A stretch of 5,130 bases of DNA from Candidatus Aenigmatarchaeota archaeon (GTDB taxonomy: Archaea > Aenigmatarchaeota > Aenigmatarchaeia > JACPZZ01): the NCBI GenBank assembly GCA_016202795.1, contig JACQNY010000040.1, positions 1-5,130 of the forward strand, given 5' to 3'. Of the stretch, positions 5,030 to 5,130 are shown piece by piece. The position numbers and the translations under genes are program-made. Every line of letters begins with the position of its first letter. Position 1 is the first letter of the stretch. Under the pieces are notes generated by a model. It saw nothing but the letters and a program-made list of their open reading frames with translations, had not been told where the DNA came from and did no database searches.

Positions 5030-5130
5030 CAAAAGAATATGGAAGAATGATGATTGCAGATTCCACCGATCAAAAGTCAAGAAGATTTAGTAGTTATTTC
5101 AATGGGTTGGCTATTTGCACCATTGAAAGA
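5026..5130 (+). CDS. 5' end of an unidentified fourth operon gene, cut by the window edge
   Basis: The frame is open from GTG 5026 to the last base, giving 35 residues: a polar start (MTKEYGRMM), then IADSTDQKSRRF and SSYFNGLAICTIER. The start overlaps the stop of the iron-sulfur subunit by GTGA and follows a good ribosome site, so the gene is very likely co-transcribed and translationally coupled. I do not recognise the product. There is no signal peptide, membrane span or cysteine motif in this fragment, so it does not look like the beginning of an SdhC/SdhD anchor or of an HdrB-like CCG protein. ATG starts at 5047 or 5050 are possible. Confidence 0.6.
   Translation, partial: MTKEYGRMMIADSTDQKSRRFSSYFNGLAICTIER

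Noticed and set aside
4634..5080. Minus-strand open frame of 148 codons opposite the iron-sulfur subunit gene
   Set aside because: It is antisense to a gene with all cluster ligands conserved; its hydrophobic look comes from reverse-reading AT-rich codons.

Overview
The window looks archaeal. This rests on TATA-box-like octamers about 25 bases upstream of probable starts, a short two-CxxC zinc-ribbon protein of a kind common in archaea, and a tightly packed succinate dehydrogenase/fumarate reductase operon with GTG starts. The lineage cannot be named from the sequence, and a bacterial origin is not excluded, least of all for the first gene, which has a bacterial-looking lipobox.

There are two halves of different base composition. 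The left half (about 1-1950) is GC-rich: hand-counted 60-base blocks give about 53-68% GC. It holds (i) a secreted, probably lipid-anchored protein of beta-sandwich appearance whose signal peptide reads in frame but has no ordinary start codon; (ii) a short convergent intergenic stretch with a perfect 18-bp tandem repeat; (iii) a small zinc-ribbon gene on the minus strand; and (iv) about 280 bases without a credible protein gene but full of nested complementary stems, which I call a candidate structured RNA on the plus strand. A self-complementary TATA-like octamer lies between (iii) and (iv) and could serve both.

The right half (about 1960-5130) is AT-rich: two hand-counted blocks are near 30% GC. 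It is one plus-strand operon starting from a TATA-like box placed for a leaderless transcript. Its order is a 213-residue polytopic membrane protein (probable membrane anchor or cytochrome b), the flavoprotein subunit (FAD and catalytic residues intact), the iron-sulfur subunit (all [2Fe-2S], [4Fe-4S] and [3Fe-4S] ligands present), and the start of a fourth gene that runs off the window. Junctions are 1 base, 1 base and a 4-base GTGA overlap, so translation is probably coupled.

The complex would pass electrons between succinate/fumarate at the flavoprotein, the Fe-S chain of the B subunit and a membrane carrier. The anchor-A-B order matches B-type complexes with one di-heme anchor. The anchor here is not a recognisable standard SdhC: it seems to be built from a duplicated two-helix unit and carries a three-cysteine loop predicted to face the Fe-S subunit. 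The most interesting items are the structured RNA, this anchor, and the sharp composition change between the two halves.
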